This document shows, one piece after another, positions 1 to 11,259 of a stretch of DNA of 64,000 nucleotides. Location of the stretch: NCBI GenBank assembly GCA_022578965.1, contig MU400508.1:824710-888709 (forward strand), read 5' to 3'. Position numbers and translations under genes: made by a program. The notes beneath the pieces were generated by a model, which did not search any database, was not told the origin of the DNA, and saw nothing but the letters and a program-made list of their open reading frames with translations. The first letter of the stretch is position 1. Every line of letters starts with the position of its first letter. This DNA is from Xylaria sp. FL1777 (Eukaryota > Ascomycota > Sordariomycetes > Xylariales > Xylariaceae).

Positions 1-1290
1 TGTTGGTCTTGGGTTTGCAGAGTAAGAGGCGGATCGGGGGTATGATGATTGGGTAGTATCTGTAGTTTCCGACTAATTGGTGGCGATTGGGTTGATACCC
101 CTAGGTAAGTAGGTACTACGTAAAGGTAATAGAGTAAACGAGAGTAAACAAGAAAGGAGGTAGTTGATATCTATGTCTCTGCTACCAAATTCCCATACTA
201 GGATCTCCTAGTTCCGTCCCGAAAATATGTCGGGCTAGTGTTCGCGGGGACAGAAGGAAGGTGCGGTTTGCGGAGCTACCGTAAAGTCTCGACTCTGTGG
301 CCGCGAAGGAAGTCTCATGGTGGGGGCGGGGCAATCTTCCGCGGTGCTAGCTAGGTTCTTTCTTTCTATCTCGACATTTGGTCTGGAAGTGACGTGAGCT
401 ATATATTGCAGTAGGGTTACAAATAATATCTACCCACCTATGTAAGTATGTAAGTATGTAGTAACACGCGAGAGAATGGCTGTTTCTTTTTCCCCACTAC
501 CTGGTCAAACATATATGGCTGCGTTATTTGACAGTGAAGTCATAACCGACTTTCTTTTTTATTCTACTGTCCTTGCAACCTTGCTCTTGTTAACAACGGG
601 TTGTTACTATGCCTAGATAGTGTTTTGGGCTGGTAACATTACGTTGGGATAAACCCTATACTACTGCATACAAGTCCAACAATGGTTACGACTTCATATT
701 AACAGTGTGACCTTGCCTGGAACGAGCCCTCGCTTATGAGGTAGGTAGATGTAGACTCAACACAATCACGATCCAATGGGCACTGGCACAAGAAAATTGC
801 TCGTAACTCGGTCTATTTATGTCACTACTAAATATGATTTTGTCGGTACGGTTTGGGCAGTCCCAACTAACATGCTAAATCAAAGCCACGATAGTCCTCG
901 GGGCGACTTCACAAATGATGAATTACTCACTCATTTATTGTTGAGCGATGCTACCAGCATCACCGCCTCGTCCGTTGAGGGTCTGTCCGTCTCTTCAGAC
1001 CTTTCTCGTGGGTGGGTTACCCTGACCTGCCGCGTCCAACTTCATTCTCGTAACGGCAATCGTGGTACCACTGAACGCCCAACACCCTTTGCTGAAAACC
1101 TGTTCTTTCCCTTCCCACCTCCTTCGTGATGGTCGTCGGCGTATTATTTCCGAGTAATTAATACAAGAACAATCAAAGCCTTCCGAGAAGAATAGAAAAG
1201 TCCGCCTTAATCCTGTCACGGCTGTAAATACATGGAACCTCCAAATAGGTAGTATGCATCTTCATCAGCATCATCATACGTTGTCGCAAC
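1..1290. other. Intergenic sequence, no supported gene
   Basis: I see no convincing gene here. The longest open frame (776-1129, +) has no recognisable domain and no splice partner. The sequence has normal base composition, with short GTAG/GTAAGTAT-type simple repeats near 440-460. It lies downstream of the minus-strand gene that ends at 1291, so part of it is probably that gene's 3' untranslated region. Confidence 0.5.
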
Positions 1291-2656
1291 CTAAGAACGC
1301 TGACGTTTGGTGCTGGCTGGAGACTTAGCAAGCGAGTCTCCTTCTCGCTTTTGACCTTGGGGTAGAGCCCGGCTCTTGGAGCGACGCCAACCGTCGAACG
1401 GACTCGGGCCCTTAGCCTTTATTGGCGTGTCACCTCCACGGAGCTTGTCTGTAGATCGGGTAGCTCTTCCCGTGCTAGGGGGCGAAGCGGGTCCGAAGCG
1501 AGGAGCGTCTGGAGTCCCGAGCTTGCCTTTGGCGACCTGGGCTGGAGTCTGGGGACCGTCAGTTTCAGCAGCAGCTTGAGAATCGCCGAAGACGTTATCC
1601 TCAATGTCGGTTACAGCTTCTTCATCTTCAACTGTAGTTGCAGCAACTTTCTTGCCCTTGGGCGCGGGTGGGAAGAGTAAGCGGGGTTTGATTGACGAGC
1701 GAGTCATCGGGCGGTTGCGACGTGTTTGAGCGTTAGGGTCCTCGGTGGCTTCGTCACCTTCAGCCTGACTACTAGAATCGGCATCGTTGTCATCGGCGAA
1801 TTTGCGGAACATCTTCTTTCCTCGGCTGTGTAAAACTTAGGTTAGCGTTGATCGTGGAAGGAGAGTAGAATGGTGCGCAGGGGAAAACTTACAAGACTAC
1901 AAGCACTCCATCACTACGTCTCACGGCATCCTCAACTGACTGTTTGCCTTCGCCGGGAACAACAACTGGCTTTCGCTTACTTCGTCGCTTAGCTGGCTCA
2001 GCAGTGGTGTGAGCGCCGTAAAAGGGGTTCTCGGCACTCTCGTCTACCTGGGGGAAGTGATCGCGCGAATCGGTAAAGATTTCAATGTCTTCCTCTACAT
2101 CCTCTGCTCTGAAGCTGTCAAGAGTCAGACCCGAATACTTCTTGGCCTTCTTCTTAGGAGTAAGCATGTCTTCCTCATTCGCAAAAATATTGCGGGCGAT
2201 GTCACGCGAGACAGCTTCGGTTTTGGGGTTGGGATGCTTGCGTGGAGTCTTCGCGGGAGTGGGAAGCATGCCAGTGCTGAGAGAAGCAAGGACGGCGCCC
2301 TGGGCTTTATGTTGTGGTCTGGGGCTAATGCCTAAGGCGCCTGCGGCATTGGCAGCGCTCTCAGCGGTCAGGGTGCCGGATGCACGTCGGACGGAATCCA
2401 TGGTGGGTTGACGCTTCTTTATAGGAGATGTTGCAGGGGTTGAGAAAAGTGTAGAGGGCTTTGTGGAAGAACGGGTGGATTGAAGAGAAGAGCGTGGAGA
2501 GGGCGTGCGGTTGTTTGACTGTTGTCGGGAAGAAATGCGGGCGGATTTGCGAGGGGAAAAGGGCTCCCACGGATCGCTGTAGCCATGTTTGGGGGTACCT
2601 GGCGTGTGCACTCTGCCAGGTGGTGAAGGCGTTGAAACGGCAAGACTGGAGGCCAT
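1291..2656 (-). CDS. Unrecognised Ser/Thr/Pro-rich, probably nuclear protein
   Basis: I do not recognise this gene. Two exons, 2656-1893 and 1825-1291, join across a 67-bp intron with donor GTAAGT, a GCTAAC branch site and acceptor ACACAG, giving an uninterrupted frame of 432 residues. The first 110 residues are rich in Ser, Pro and Arg with many SP/TP pairs (SPRKSAR, TPSPRSS, TSPIKKRQP). A TPAKTPRKHP block near residue 137 is followed by a basic KKKAKK run and an acidic stretch that ends in NPFYG. The second exon has further basic and TP/SP blocks and ends KRQRS. Clustered minimal CDK sites and nuclear-localisation-like lysine patches suggest a phosphorylated nuclear or chromatin protein. 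No catalytic domain is visible. The Whi5/Nrm1 type of repressor was considered, but I could not see its signature motif. Confidence 0.75.
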
Positions 2657-4003
2657 TGTTGGCTGAGTGAGCGACCTGGTGCGAGGCCGTTAGTTGGGTT
2701 GAAGGCTTATTCCAATTTCTGCAGATGTCTTTCAACCTTTTTCGACGCAAATAAGGCCTCTTTCTTTACACACTCCCACACACACGCTTTTTCTTAGCGC
2801 TTTGATCTAGAGTGAAGGTGAAGTTTGAAAGTTTGGGGGTTCAGGCTAGTTGCGGGCTATTAGGGTTCTATGGTCGCCGTTGTTTTGATCCAGGGCGGCT
2901 AATGCCTCAAGTCAAGCCGCCTTAAGTCAAGCCACCGGTCGGGAATCTCAATCGCCGTCGCCTCTTAGACCATGCGCTGAGCAAATCATGAACAAAGGCT
3001 CCGAGGCGAAGTACAGGCCGAAAGAAGGTCTATAGTTGGGGTCGATCTCGGAGCGCGATCAACTTGGATTCTGCGAAGCTACTTGGTATGGATTCTATTG
3101 AATGTGGTATAATTGAAAGAATACGGGAAGACTCAAGTATGAAGCCGTGAATTAAGAGCCACAGAATGAATGAGCAAAGAGTTCGCGATAGATGATACTG
3201 TTGCGGTATGATGTTTTGGCAAAAACAACAATCGCCCGGGTGATGAGGTCGAAAACAATGTGATGGAATGGGGGATTTTTAGGGAGGATTGGGGTTAGAG
3301 GCTGGGAGGTATAGGAGGACGGGAACAGGGCAAAGTGAAGTGGCTGGGGCACGGCCAAGTCACTGACAGATCATGCACGCACTGCTCTGTCCTTCCGGGA
3401 GCTCTATCCACATAAATAGTGGGCCCCAAGGTACCCTGGCTTTCAAGAATGGGGAGGAGGTACCTACAGTAAAACATAGCGGCACAGCGTCATAGTGCAC
3501 TGTATACCGCACTACACCCAGGTATGGTCGTCCTGTTTGCTGAACTCTTTTACACGTACCCTAAGGAGCCCCACCTAAAACGCGGTCCTATCCCTGCACG
3601 CGTCGCGCATCCCGCTCTGGAAGTGGCATTGTCGAGATTCTACTGGCTGCATAAGGCTAACATATCGTCATCCCCGCACACCATCTAAGTCATATCAACA
3701 CCGCATGTCAACAAAAACTGCCCAGACGGTGCCTAAACTGACTCCTTATCCCTTGGTGCGCACGTCTCAGATGGTTCCACGATAACTGCCGCACACTAGT
3801 GTACCGTACTACATGTACATCACTGGTTTTATACTACAGTAGGACAATCCACCCCTTCACGGACCTAGTCTATCTATCTTGGCGTCAGCCCCCACCATCA
3901 CTTCGGGTTGGAAGCGAGCCACGCCGGTCCCTTGTCTCTTCTATCCTACCGAACCCGGGATATTGGACCCCTACCAGATCTGTTAAGTTTTGTATATCAC
4001 ATA
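2657..4003. other. Divergent intergenic region between the 2656 gene and duo1
   Basis: About 1.35 kb separates two divergently transcribed genes and should hold both promoters. No coding potential is supported. The only notable site is an ACGCGT box at 3598, listed separately. The in-frame extension of duo1 up to 3908 has no support over the ATG at 4004. Confidence 0.55.
3598..3607. promoter_or_regulatory. MCB-like box (ACGCGTCGCG) upstream of duo1
   Basis: A perfect palindromic ACGCGT followed by a second CGCG core lies about 400 bp upstream of the duo1 start codon. ACGCGT is the MluI cell-cycle box bound by MBF-type (Mbp1/Swi6) factors, which drive G1/S genes in fungi. Function here is inferred from the motif and the gene it precedes. 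Confidence 0.4.
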
Positions 4004-4899
4004 ATGGCAGATCACCAAGAAGACTCGGATCAGGAGGGCCTCTTTAGATCGCCTTCTGAGCCTTCTGACACAAAAGACCCCAAGGCACAGCAGCCCGACA
4101 GACCCAAGACCCCGTCCAATCAGCATACCCGCTTTGAAGATCCTGAAGATGCGCATGAGGCAGCCTTGCAGCGGGAACTGGAGGGCGTCCGAAACATGAA
4201 CGAGTTGATTGAGGGCGTAGTTGGAACACTGGAGAGAGCAAAGGGGAACATGCAGGTACAGCACCATTCTTCATCCCTTGGCCTTTCATCCAAGACCTAA
4301 TTTTATCCCTTCGACCTCATCACCTACCTATATCCTATATCTAAGCTTTTCTGCGCTATACTGTCTACACCTGAGCCCCCAATAGCTAATAAACGCCCCC
4401 GCCACTGGCGCAGACCGTTTCCAATACCGTCAACGCGGCCTCCACTCTCCTCAACACATGGACGCGCATCCTCTCGCAAACTGAGCACAACCAAAGGCTT
4501 CTTCTGAACCCTTCATGGAAGGGCGCAACGCAGGACCTGGCGGATATAGAGAATGAGGCCGCTGCCAAGGCCGCGGCGGCCGAGCGCAGAGCAGCCGAAG
4601 AAGAGAGAAGGCGTGCCGAGGCGCGCCGTCGGGCGGAAGAGGGGCAGAGACAGCGCGAGGCTGCCGCAAACGCAAGTAGTGCCGGCTCAGTGCGTGGAAG
4701 AGGAAGTGCACGAGGAGTTCGGGGGACGACAAGGGCTACTGCCCGCGGAAGGGGGATTGGGACGTCAAGACCGACTTCGGGAATGGGAACAAGCCCGTCA
4801 GCAGATACCACGTCTTCCAGCGTCTCGAGCTCTAGGGGTAGTTCTAAGATCGGAAGGGCGTTCTTGAGGGCGGGGTCGAGAGGAGCACGAGGGTCATGA
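4004..4899 (+). CDS. duo1: DASH complex subunit Duo1
   Basis: Duo1 is a subunit of the DASH/Dam1 complex, which couples kinetochores to spindle microtubules. Exons 4004-4255 and 4414-4899 join in phase 0 across a 158-bp intron (GTACAG to GCGCAG), giving 245 residues. The conserved Duo1 core spans the junction: an ELEGVRNMNELIEGVVGTLERA segment before it and an NTWTRILSQTEHNQRLLLNP segment after it, then DLADIENEA. A long Ala/Arg/Glu helix follows (about residues 140-175), and a Ser/Gly/Arg-rich tail closes the protein. The start at 4004 was chosen because the open frame upstream encodes nothing resembling the family and MADHQEDSD is a typical acidic beginning. The gene converges on the RNase H2B gene, whose stop lies 280 bp away. 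Confidence 0.92.
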
Positions 4900-4920
4900 A
4901 AAAAAAAAAAAAAAAAAAAA
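4899..4920 (+). repeat. Genomic run of 22 adenines at the duo1 stop codon
   Basis: The A of the TGA stop codon is the first base of an uninterrupted run of 22 A. The run sits in the 280-bp gap between two convergent genes. It could be a slippage-prone homopolymer or a scar of a retroposed poly(A) tail. Long-read or assembly error in its length is also likely. Confidence 0.8.
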
Positions 4921-5179
4921 GGAAGGGAAAATGAAAAGAAACCCAGGTAAATAGCCCTGAATAGGCAGTTACTGTCCGTATTCAACGACTTTAGTATGCA
5001 TACTGGCTATGCAGCTATATACAGAGGCAGCTAGACCTACAAAAAAAAACACCGTTATGATACCCAGACCAAGACAAAGTTCGTCCAGACCAGATAATAC
5101 CCAATCAATGCCCCATGCCTATTCCCTTTCCCTTTTCGATCATTAACTAGGTATACACTTCTTCCGTCGACCTAGACTC

Positions 5180-6553
5180 TCAAGTCTTCTTCTTGAAGAA
5201 GTGACTCATCTTCTTCATACCAGCGGTATTCACCTTCTTGAGCTCCCTGACGCCGCGAGACTCGCCAGCTTTCTTGCGCTTGTCCTCCTCCTCCTTCCTG
5301 CGCTTGTTCTCCTCGCGCTCGGCAAGCTCCTCCTCGTCCAACACCCTCTTCCGCGAATAATCGCCCGCCGAGCGCGACGCGGCCGCCTCCTGCTTCACGC
5401 GGTTCAGCTCCGCCAGATACGCGTCGAGCGGCGCGAAGTCGACCTCGGGCTGCGCTGATAGCTTGGCGCGGAGCACGCCGACTAGGGACGTCGGCACGTA
5501 GCTCGAGCAGAGGAAGTTGAAGGCTGTGCGGAGGCGCTGGAGGGATACCACCTCGGGGGAGGCTGTCATGGCGGGCTGGAGGGTCTCGGCTGGTGCTTGG
5601 CTTTCTTCTTCTAGTGTTATGACGGATGTAGCGGTTGTCAAAGCGTTGGATACGAAACTTGTGCTGGTGTCTGTGGAGGAGACGGAGGATCCGCTCTCGC
5701 TGGCTTCGACTTTCAGCTTGGGAGTCCCGCTTGCTGAATTTGAGGCTGAAACGTCGTCTTGTGTCGTCTCTGTCGATGTCTGTGTGGAGGCGGTTATGGT
5801 GGCCTGCCTTTTTACTCCTAATACTGGGGCTTCAAGCGGCTTCACGACGAACTTCTCTTCCATGCTACGCGGTAAGGCGCGGGTGCTCATGCGCCGAGCC
5901 TTGCTCAGAATCTCGGCCGTAAGCTTGTCCTCGCTGAACCGAAACATGCGCTCGTCGCCTGCCTCCGCCGTCTCGCAGACGGCTCCCAAGCGCGCCTCCA
6001 GCAGATGCCGTACCCGTCCCTCGCCCCACCGTAATATCTCCCATAGATGTGGGGACTGCTCTTGTATCCGGTCGAAGTGGTCGTCGCCCGATATGTACCT
6101 GCGCTTCTCGGATTTGCTAGAGGGGTCGAGCAAGGTAGGGAGAACGAGGAATAAGGGGTCAATAGGGGTTGCGACGAAGAGCTCGGCGCCGTTCGTCACG
6201 TATGCGCTGAATTTCGCATCCTTTTCGACAGACTTGGGCTCCGTGTCCGCTTGCTCGGGGCCGGTGCCATCGGCTTGTATTAACCAGCTGTGCGGTGTGC
6301 TCTTGGGTGCTGCGATGCGCGTGAATTCGTAGAATCCCGTCTGGGGACATACGAGGTATCGTGTGGGCTTCGCGTAGCGGGGATGTAATAGTGAAACGAT
6401 ACGGGCATCGTCAGTCGCTTTCTTGGGCAGTATGAAAATCTTTGGAGGATTCGTAGATGGCGGCGAGACTGTGTATTTGGATTTTGGTGCGGATGTCGTT
6501 GTACCCGAGTTATTGGTGCTTTCACTGCCCTTGGACGCCCTCGTCCTCGCCAT
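5180..6553 (-). CDS. Ribonuclease H2 subunit B (Rnh202/Ydr279 family)
   Basis: This is the non-catalytic B subunit of RNase H2, which removes ribonucleotides and RNA:DNA hybrids from nuclear DNA. It is a single exon of 457 residues, long for the family because of low-complexity linkers. The N-terminal triple-barrel part is visible from about residue 38 (KIFILPKK, LLHPRYAKPTRYLVCP, FYEFTRIAAP), followed by the family hallmark ATPIDPLFLVLPTLL near residue 130. The HLLEARLGAVCETAE and RFSEDKLTAEILSKARRMS segments follow. A Ser/Thr-rich linker leads to LQRLRTAFNFLCSSYVP and a charged Lys/Glu coiled tail. The last residues, MKKMSHFFKKK, resemble the C-terminal PCNA-interacting motif of this subunit. 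It is transcribed away from mcm10. Confidence 0.9.
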   Translation of the reverse strand: MARTRASKGSESTNNSGTTTSAPKSKYTVSPPSTNPPKIFILPKKATDDARIVSLLHPRYAKPTRYLVCPQTGFYEFTRIAAPKSTPHSWLIQADGTGPEQADTEPKSVEKDAKFSAYVTNGAELFVATPIDPLFLVLPTLLDPSSKSEKRRYISGDDHFDRIQEQSPHLWEILRWGEGRVRHLLEARLGAVCETAEAGDERMFRFSEDKLTAEILSKARRMSTRALPRSMEEKFVVKPLEAPVLGVKRQATITASTQTSTETTQDDVSASNSASGTPKLKVEASESGSSVSSTDTSTSFVSNALTTATSVITLEEESQAPAETLQPAMTASPEVVSLQRLRTAFNFLCSSYVPTSLVGVLRAKLSAQPEVDFAPLDAYLAELNRVKQEAAASRSAGDYSRKRVLDEEELAEREENKRRKEEEDKRKKAGESRGVRELKKVNTAGMKKMSHFFKKKT

Positions 6554-7293
6554 GGCTTATCGAGTACCTAGTGTGGTGTCTTGTGTACAGCACCAACTTA
6601 ACCAAGTTAATTGACTTTCCGTAAACCCAAGTAAACTAATATTTCCCAACTTGGTGTTTCTCGACGATGGAAAGCTATTCTTACGAATTATTGCACGTTG
6701 CTCTTCGAACTTGTATTAGATATTATAGCACTAATTTGGGTATAGTAGAGATACAGTGGATAGGCCCCTGCAATTAATTTACGGGTGTAGCGCGTCTAGG
6801 TCGCGTCGGCTGCAGATCAGTCTCCACTGCACTACGCAGAGCGCGTCACCCCTCAGCCTTGACGCAGCGCAGCATCAATGGGAGAGACCCGCATTGGGCA
6901 AAGTGGTGTCAGAAATCAGAAGTTGAAGTCTCAAAACTTATCGATTTTGCTACGCTCTTAGATACACTGGGTCAGCACAAAACTCGCGAAAGCTGAGAAA
7001 ACGGTTTGTACCTGCATATTACAACGCAGAAATAGGGCACGAGGAGAAGAGTTAAATGAATACCTATACGACAGTCACATCTACCGCTCGTCCAGTCCTG
7101 CTCATCCAGCCTGAAGGAATTCCCTGACCAGCATTTGTTGCGCATTCGTTACATCAAATGATAATATCAGATTAATGCATGCTCTCCGGCCCCAACCACA
7201 CGCTTGCCACTGCCCATGGCGGAATGCTACGCCGAGCGAGCGAGCGAACTAGGAAAAAAATAGGTGGTATGCGCATTGTATACGAGTAGCACG
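6554..7293. promoter_or_regulatory. Divergent promoter of RNase H2B and mcm10 with three CGCGTC boxes
   Basis: This 740-bp gap lies between two divergently transcribed replication/repair genes. CGCGTC occurs at 6791-6796, 6802-6807 and 6842-6847, three times in 57 bp. Read on the other strand each is GACGCG, which contains the ACGCG core of MBF-type sites. No coding potential is supported. Confidence 0.5.
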
Positions 7294-9897
7294 ATGCCAC
7301 CCAGTATGTTGCCAAGTATTTTACATCATTTCTGAGGTAGGTCAGCTCATAGTAGAACAGGATCAGCAACAGAGCCGGAGCGACAATGGCCACCGCGCTC
7401 ACCTCACGAAGCCCTCTTAAGCACACCCAGTGGACGTGAACGACTTCGCCGGCTAGCCGAACGAGCCTCGCCCTCGCCATCCCCGTCCAAGCGGGCCTCG
7501 CGGCCCACAGCTGACTATGCCGATGCCCATATTTCACGAAGGACAAGCGGTGAAGATGACGAGATAGATCTAGACCTCCAGGGCGATGAAGATGAAGAAA
7601 CGCTTGAGTTGCAGTTGGCGGCAATACAAGCAAAGCTCAAGTTAAAAAAGCTGCAGGCGGCAAAAGCGAAAAGAGCACAAGAACCTGACATACATACAAC
7701 ACGGCCAGAGTCGAGGTCTATACCAGATATCATGCCATCGAGCCGGGCCCAATCTCGCGCCGATGGCTTTAAGTCCCGCCCGATAATTCGGCCACAATCA
7801 CAAGCTGCCATCGAAGTCCCAGCTTCTCCAGTAAGAAGGTCACAGACAGCACAAGAGACAACGTCGCCTAGTAGAGTACGTTTAGGAATAGATAAGGGAC
7901 TGAGAGCAAAAGACGTTTCTCTCAAGCGCGCTCCAAGCTTGAAGAAAACCCTGGACACCGATAAAGGTCCACAGGGAGGTTATCTTCGAAGATCAAACAC
8001 ACCGTCACTGAGTGCCACAAACCAACCGACGGGCCAAGAGAGACCAAAAAGCTTTAGCGAACGGTTGGCTGCTGCTCGAACCGACGAAAAGACCCGACAG
8101 GAACGACAGGAGAGAATACAGCAGGTTAGGGCCAAGTCCTTCCAGTTGAGCAAGCAGGAAATGGAAGAACTCAAAAAGAATGCAATAGAAATGCCTGAGA
8201 TACCAATGCAGGAGGAAGAATACAGCAGAGACGAGGTAATAGCTGGTGGTGGGTTAAAAAGAAGCAACACCATGCCAAGCATGCGACAGCATGCACAAGA
8301 CGAATCTGGACAAGCAAGTGGTCAAGAATCGATAGAATCGCAAGAGCAGAAGAGGGCATATACACGAAAGGTCCCTCCGTCCGAGGTTCCGGAAGAAGAG
8401 GCGTCAGCTTTTGAGCCGTACTCTAGCATCCACCTTACAAAGCGGATTATCCCACATCCGACTCTCACCCGCAATCTTTCTGGCAAGAAGACATATCTTA
8501 TTCCGGATCTCTTGAAGCATGTAAAGGCCCCAGACTTCCAACTACCTGATATCGAGCAGGACATAGTGGTATTTGGTATACTAGCCTCTAAATCGGATCC
8601 AAGAGCACACAAAAATACAGATAGTAACCTCAAGGAAAAGAGGGAAGCTGACACGACTAAGGCGAAATATATGGTCTTGAAACTGGTGGATTTGAAATGG
8701 GAACTCGACCTTTTTCTCTTTAATACTGGCTTCGAGCGATACTGGAAACTAACTCCCGGCACGCTTCTCGCCATTCTCAACCCTACCATTATGCCTCCAC
8801 CTCCAAATAGGACGGACACGGGGAGATTCAGTCTCGTGATCAACAGCGACGAAGATATGATCCTAGAGATAGGTACCGCACGAGATCTCGGTTTCTGTCA
8901 GAGCGTCAAGAAAGATGGCATGCTCTGTAGCAGCTGGGTCAATAGCAAACGCACTAAATTTTGCGAGTTTCACATGAACCTGGCGCTGTCTAAGAAGATG
9001 CTCGCCAGGCAGGATGTCAACGCATTCAACACTGGTCTTGGCCCCAAGAAACATAACTCTCATCGTCTGCGGAGCTGGGAGCAACACGCAAATGATCCAG
9101 ACAAGAAGCGGCGAGGGAACTACGACCGCGAAACGCAGAGCGCCTGGTTCCTACACAAGCCTACTGCGGCCAGCATGGTTGACAATGAGATCTTAGGAGG
9201 TGACCATGGTCGCGTCGCCGGCACCATCGAGCGCAGCGAAGCACTACGCCGACGCCTTGCGACAGAAGAAAAGGAGCGTGACCTTATGAAGAAGCTAAGC
9301 GAAGTTGGCAGTGGTGCTGGGAAGGAGTACATGAAGACGAGCCAGCTCTCTTACAAGAACAAAAATATGAACCGAGTTGGATCTAGTCTCTCATCGGCCA
9401 TGACAAGATCCACTTCCTCGATAGAAGAGCCAAGCTCACAACTCGATGCGAAGAGTCTCGGCCTCATAGCAGATAGGAACAACAAAATCCATCTCAGCCC
9501 CGTCAAGCGGAAGCGCGTCGAGAGCTCCTTGTCGAGTCGAAGCTCGAGCAGGCTTGGCTCCACCGCAAACAGTTCTTCAGCTTCTGGGGCAGCCGCACTG
9601 GGTTGGGGAGGCAGCTTAAAGGACAAATTGGCGCGCATGAAAGAAGGACAGAAACTCCATGCAACCAATGGGGCTGCAAACGACAGTGGGAATGGAACCC
9701 TGAGCGGGACCGATAAGGGTAGACATCAGTCTCCGGCACGCAAGAAAACTCGCTTCGTCACCGAGAAAGGCATTCGTGAGGCCGGGCGTGAGAGTCTAGG
9801 TGCCGAGCTAGCCAGCGGTGGCGGAATTGGGGGCCAAGGACGCGGTATGGTGTTCTTGGACGATGATGACGATGATGAATTAATCATCCTTAAATAA
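7294..9897 (+). CDS. mcm10: DNA replication factor Mcm10
   Basis: Mcm10 is the replication initiation and elongation factor that binds the CMG helicase, single-stranded DNA and polymerase alpha. The main exon shows a short WPPRSPHEALL N-terminal motif, a Lys-rich coiled segment, and the OB-fold beginning about residue 400 (VVFGILASK, YMVLKLVDLKWELDLFLF, FERYWKLTPGTLLAILNP). The Mcm10 zinc finger follows: C516, C526, C538 and H541, with spacing CX9CX11CX2H. A FCEFH signature lies within it. The frame is open upstream of 7609 with no ATG. I therefore propose a 10-bp first exon (7294-7303, ATG CCA CCC A) with a perfect GTATGT donor, an intron of 57 bp, and exon 2 from 7361, giving about 848 residues. 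An acceptor at 7372 fits equally well. The final residues are an acidic Asp run. Confidence 0.92.
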
Positions 9898-11259
9898 ATG
9901 AACAGACATATATGAAGATAGAATTTCTCACTCATCCTATCGGGCTATAGGATCAAGTAGACTACTCGAAGTGGAAGACTGCAACGTCTTTCGAGACCTC
10001 GGCTTCAATCATGGTTCCCTTTCCCTTCCCTTGTACATATAGGATAGAATGCAGGGCAGACATGGTTTGCGAGGATAAGGTTACATACAAAACCAAGCAA
10101 GAATTCAAAAGAGAGAATGACAAGGATAAGAAAAGAGACTCTTTTGCACACTTATTATCCACCTTACTATCAATGCCTGGTTCGTCTTCATAATGCACAC
10201 GCACCCTAAATTCCACATCAACCATCTAAATACACACATATACCGGATTCCTCTACAGGGTTTCCTACCGAGATGAAATATAGACATTTTCTGTCCTGTT
10301 ATCATATAAATAGAGAGTGACTACCTGCACAGTCGATGGAAGCTGCTCTACTCATATACCGTGTTTCATCTATTACATGTGTATCTATATATCCAGCCGA
10401 TCCATCCATGCCCAAAGCATTGCCCGATCAATGAATGAATGATCAATGCATCTCAAGACATCGCGCGGTGTATGCTCTCTTCGCAATCGTGTAAAGTTTC
10501 CTTCCAGGATAGGAAAACCGTCCCTTTCTTGAGTCCTTTACTGTTCCTCCTCCTTATCCTATATTACCTAGTATAATTCCCATCTACACCCAATATCTAT
10601 CTATCTATATTTAACGCATATCACACAGCCATCTCACGTTCTCGCCTTTACCTTGTCCACTTACTATATATACTCCATACTGAAACTTGCAGAGCATATC
10701 ACGTAAAAGATCACATCGCGAAAGGACAAAACAGGCCGACACAATGCGGGGTAGCGGGCGGGAAATTGCCGCAGCAAGATAAATCAGCAAAGGCAGCAAC
10801 GCAAAAGGGCAAAAACATGAAAACATATAAAGACATATTTTCTTTACGCTGCAAGGGTAGATCATTTTCTTTTCTCTTGCCCCCTCTTCTCAGTCTTAAT
10901 TTATCCCCATCACAGAGACACCAACCCGCCGTAATCTCTCTCGCCATCGATCCGTACTGCCCCAGCCGAAAATGAAAGTTGACGGTTGTACCCTGCTGTG
11001 TCAAAAGATCGAACATAAAGTGATTCTGGATTTTCTGTGTTCTGTCGCTGTTTTATCGCTGCTGTGCTGTCTCTCACCATCCCACGAGATGTGTGCGTGG
11101 GGGTGAGAAGATGCAAGGTGATATCGAGGTTAGGGAACGAGCGGTATGTAGTCGGAGGTGTCGAAGAATGAAAGAGCTAGGGAAAACAAACATAACCACA
11201 CAACTTATATTGCCTCTCCCTCACTTCATTCAAGTATTGTCCATCACACTGGCTGTATC
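9898..11259. other. Convergent intergenic region between mcm10 and aim21
   Basis: About 1.36 kb separates two convergent stop codons. No gene is supported; the small open frames on both strands lack domains and splice partners. The sequence is mildly A+T-rich and probably carries both 3' untranslated regions. A short ATCAATGA/ATGAATGA repeat lies near 10,430. Confidence 0.55.

Noticed and set aside
776..1129. 117-codon open frame in the left intergenic region
   Set aside because: No domain, no splice partner and mixed low-complexity composition; it looks like a chance frame.
5517..6332. 271-codon plus-strand open frame
   Set aside because: It is antisense to the RNase H2B gene, whose minus-strand frame matches a known family along its length. 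The plus frame has no domain.
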